Assembly (NCBI GenBank): GCA_964610115.1 | Contig: CAZSUW010000090.1 | Location: forward strand, 1-6,970 | DNA length: 6,970 bases | Origin: Litorimonas sp964610115 | Lineage (GTDB): Bacteria > Pseudomonadota > Alphaproteobacteria > Caulobacterales > Maricaulaceae | Direction of reading: 5' to 3' | In this document: piece by piece, positions 6,160 to 6,970 of the stretch | Position numbering within the stretch: the first letter of the stretch is position 1 | How the letters are laid out: the number at the start of each line of letters is the position of its first letter | Made by a program: the position numbers and the translations under genes | The notes under the pieces: model-generated | The model's input: the letters and a program-made list of their open reading frames with translations, nothing else | Databases searched by the model: none | Told to the model about the DNA's origin: nothing

Positions 6160-6970
6160 TTACGATGCTCATCATAAGCCGGGTTTCGGGGCGAACCGTA
6201 ATCCGCGCGAGGGGCCAGGGATGATGACCCGCCAAATCAAATCGATAAGATCGACAGATCAGGGCGATCAGGACTGTGGCTTCCAGCTGCGCGAACCGCG
6301 CGCCGATACAAACATGCGGACCAAGGCCGAAGGGCAGATATTGGAACCGCCCGATCTTATCCCGGACCTCCGGCAGAAACCGTTCCGGTACAAAGGCATC
6401 CGGCTGATCCCAGAGCCGTCTGTGTCTGTGCAGTAACCACATGCTACCAAACACAATCGCGTTTTTGGGCAGGTCATAGTCGCCAATCGTGACAGCCGCT
6501 TTGGTCTGGCGCGAGAGGAACGGAGCGGGCGGGTAAAGCCGCATCGTCTCTTCGAAACAGGCATAGGTGAAGGGCAAGGCGGCTTGCCATTCAGTCGGGG
6601 GCAGGTCTGTGTCAAGCGCATCGACTTCGGCCTCCACGCGCTCGCGGGCTTGGGTGTCTTGCGACAATAAATAGAAGAAAAAGCTCAGGGCGCGGCTCGT
6701 TGTTTCATGCCCCGCCGCGATGAAGGTAATCATCTGATCTTCGATTTGCATATCCGTGAAGGGCGTATCGTCGCCGCCTGTCGTTGTCAGGATCAGGCTG
6801 AGCAGGTCATCGGGTACGCTTTCGCCGCGCGCCATGCGGTCCCGGCGGGACCTGGCCAGCGTACTGACTGAACGCCGCATATTTTTCACAACGCCCAGCT
6901 TTCCAATCCGCGTTGGGCGCGGGATCCATTGTGGCAGCGGTGTGAAATCCAACGGGTCGGGCTTGCCCAT
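6152..6970 (-). CDS. Cytochrome P450, C-terminal part (gene runs off the window)
   Basis: The visible 272 residues are the C-terminal 60% of a P450, a heme mono-oxygenase that normally has 400-460 residues. Counting from the Met at the window edge, which is probably internal, they show the I-helix oxygen-activation motif AAGHETT (85-91), the K-helix E141-x-x-R144 (EETMRLYPP), the PERF motif (195-198) and the heme loop FGLGPHVCIGARFA (214-227) with C221 as iron ligand. H219 replaces the more common Arg two residues before the Cys, a change also known in other bacterial P450s. The PERF and GPHVCIG forms suggest an E-class-like enzyme acting on a hydrophobic substrate such as a fatty acid or terpenoid, but the substrate cannot be read. 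No redox partner (ferredoxin, reductase) is visible in the window or fused to this C-terminus. It ends 54 bp before radA on the same strand, with no terminator in between. Confidence 0.95.
   Translation of the reverse strand: MGKPDPLDFTPLPQWIPRPTRIGKLGVVKNMRRSVSTLARSRRDRMARGESVPDDLLSLILTTTGGDDTPFTDMQIEDQMITFIAAGHETTSRALSFFFYLLSQDTQARERVEAEVDALDTDLPPTEWQAALPFTYACFEETMRLYPPAPFLSRQTKAAVTIGDYDLPKNAIVFGSMWLLHRHRRLWDQPDAFVPERFLPEVRDKIGRFQYLPFGLGPHVCIGARFAQLEATVLIALICRSYRFDLAGHHPWPLARITVRPETRLMMSIVKR

Noticed and set aside
5960..6436. Plus-strand open frames of 158 codons crossing the radA-P450 junction.
   Set aside because: Arg/Pro/Ser-rich translations antisense to radA and P450, with no domain and no convincing start signal.
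711..6970. A fatty-acid or alkane oxidation pathway joining the P450 and the Ahr-like reductase.
   Set aside because: The two genes are on opposite strands, 4.4 kb apart, with the housekeeping radA-cvpA-purF block between them; nothing in the sequence links them functionally.

Overview
The window looks like a chromosomal stretch of an alphaproteobacterium of medium-high GC. The evidence is a radA-cvpA-purF-SDR gene order that I recall from that class, an alphaproteobacterial-type PurF C-terminus (DHCFTG...YPT), and a direct-repeat GTTC-N7-GTTC motif upstream of radA that matches the LexA (SOS) operator of this class. The exact family is uncertain; the PurF C-terminal cysteine pattern reminds me of Caulobacterales/Hyphomonadaceae, but only from memory.

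Left part, plus strand (26-1727): a tight three-gene unit. It encodes a small four-helix membrane protein, a 74-residue XRE-type helix-turn-helix regulator whose ATG overlaps the preceding stop (TGATG), and, 23 bp further on, a zinc-dependent NADPH aldehyde reductase closely resembling E. coli Ahr (YjgB). The membrane protein plus small XRE regulator looks like a self-contained regulatory pair with the reductase as third gene.

Right part, minus strand (6970 down to 1724): a 3'-terminal piece of a cytochrome P450 that runs off the right edge, then radA (recombination/branch-migration ATPase), cvpA (membrane protein), purF (first committed step of purine synthesis) and a short-chain dehydrogenase. 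radA to the SDR are separated by only 3-30 bp and are probably co-transcribed. The two transcription units meet tail to tail, with the stop codons of ahr and the SDR overlapping by 4 bp.

The gene content is largely housekeeping, and I see no mobile element, CRISPR array, RNA gene or clear new multigene system. The points most worth a second look are the candidate LexA box that would put radA (and perhaps purF) under SOS control, a PurF that lacks two of the four cysteines that hold the Fe-S cluster in the Bacillus enzyme, and the membrane protein/XRE/reductase cassette. No gap between genes exceeds about 55 bp.
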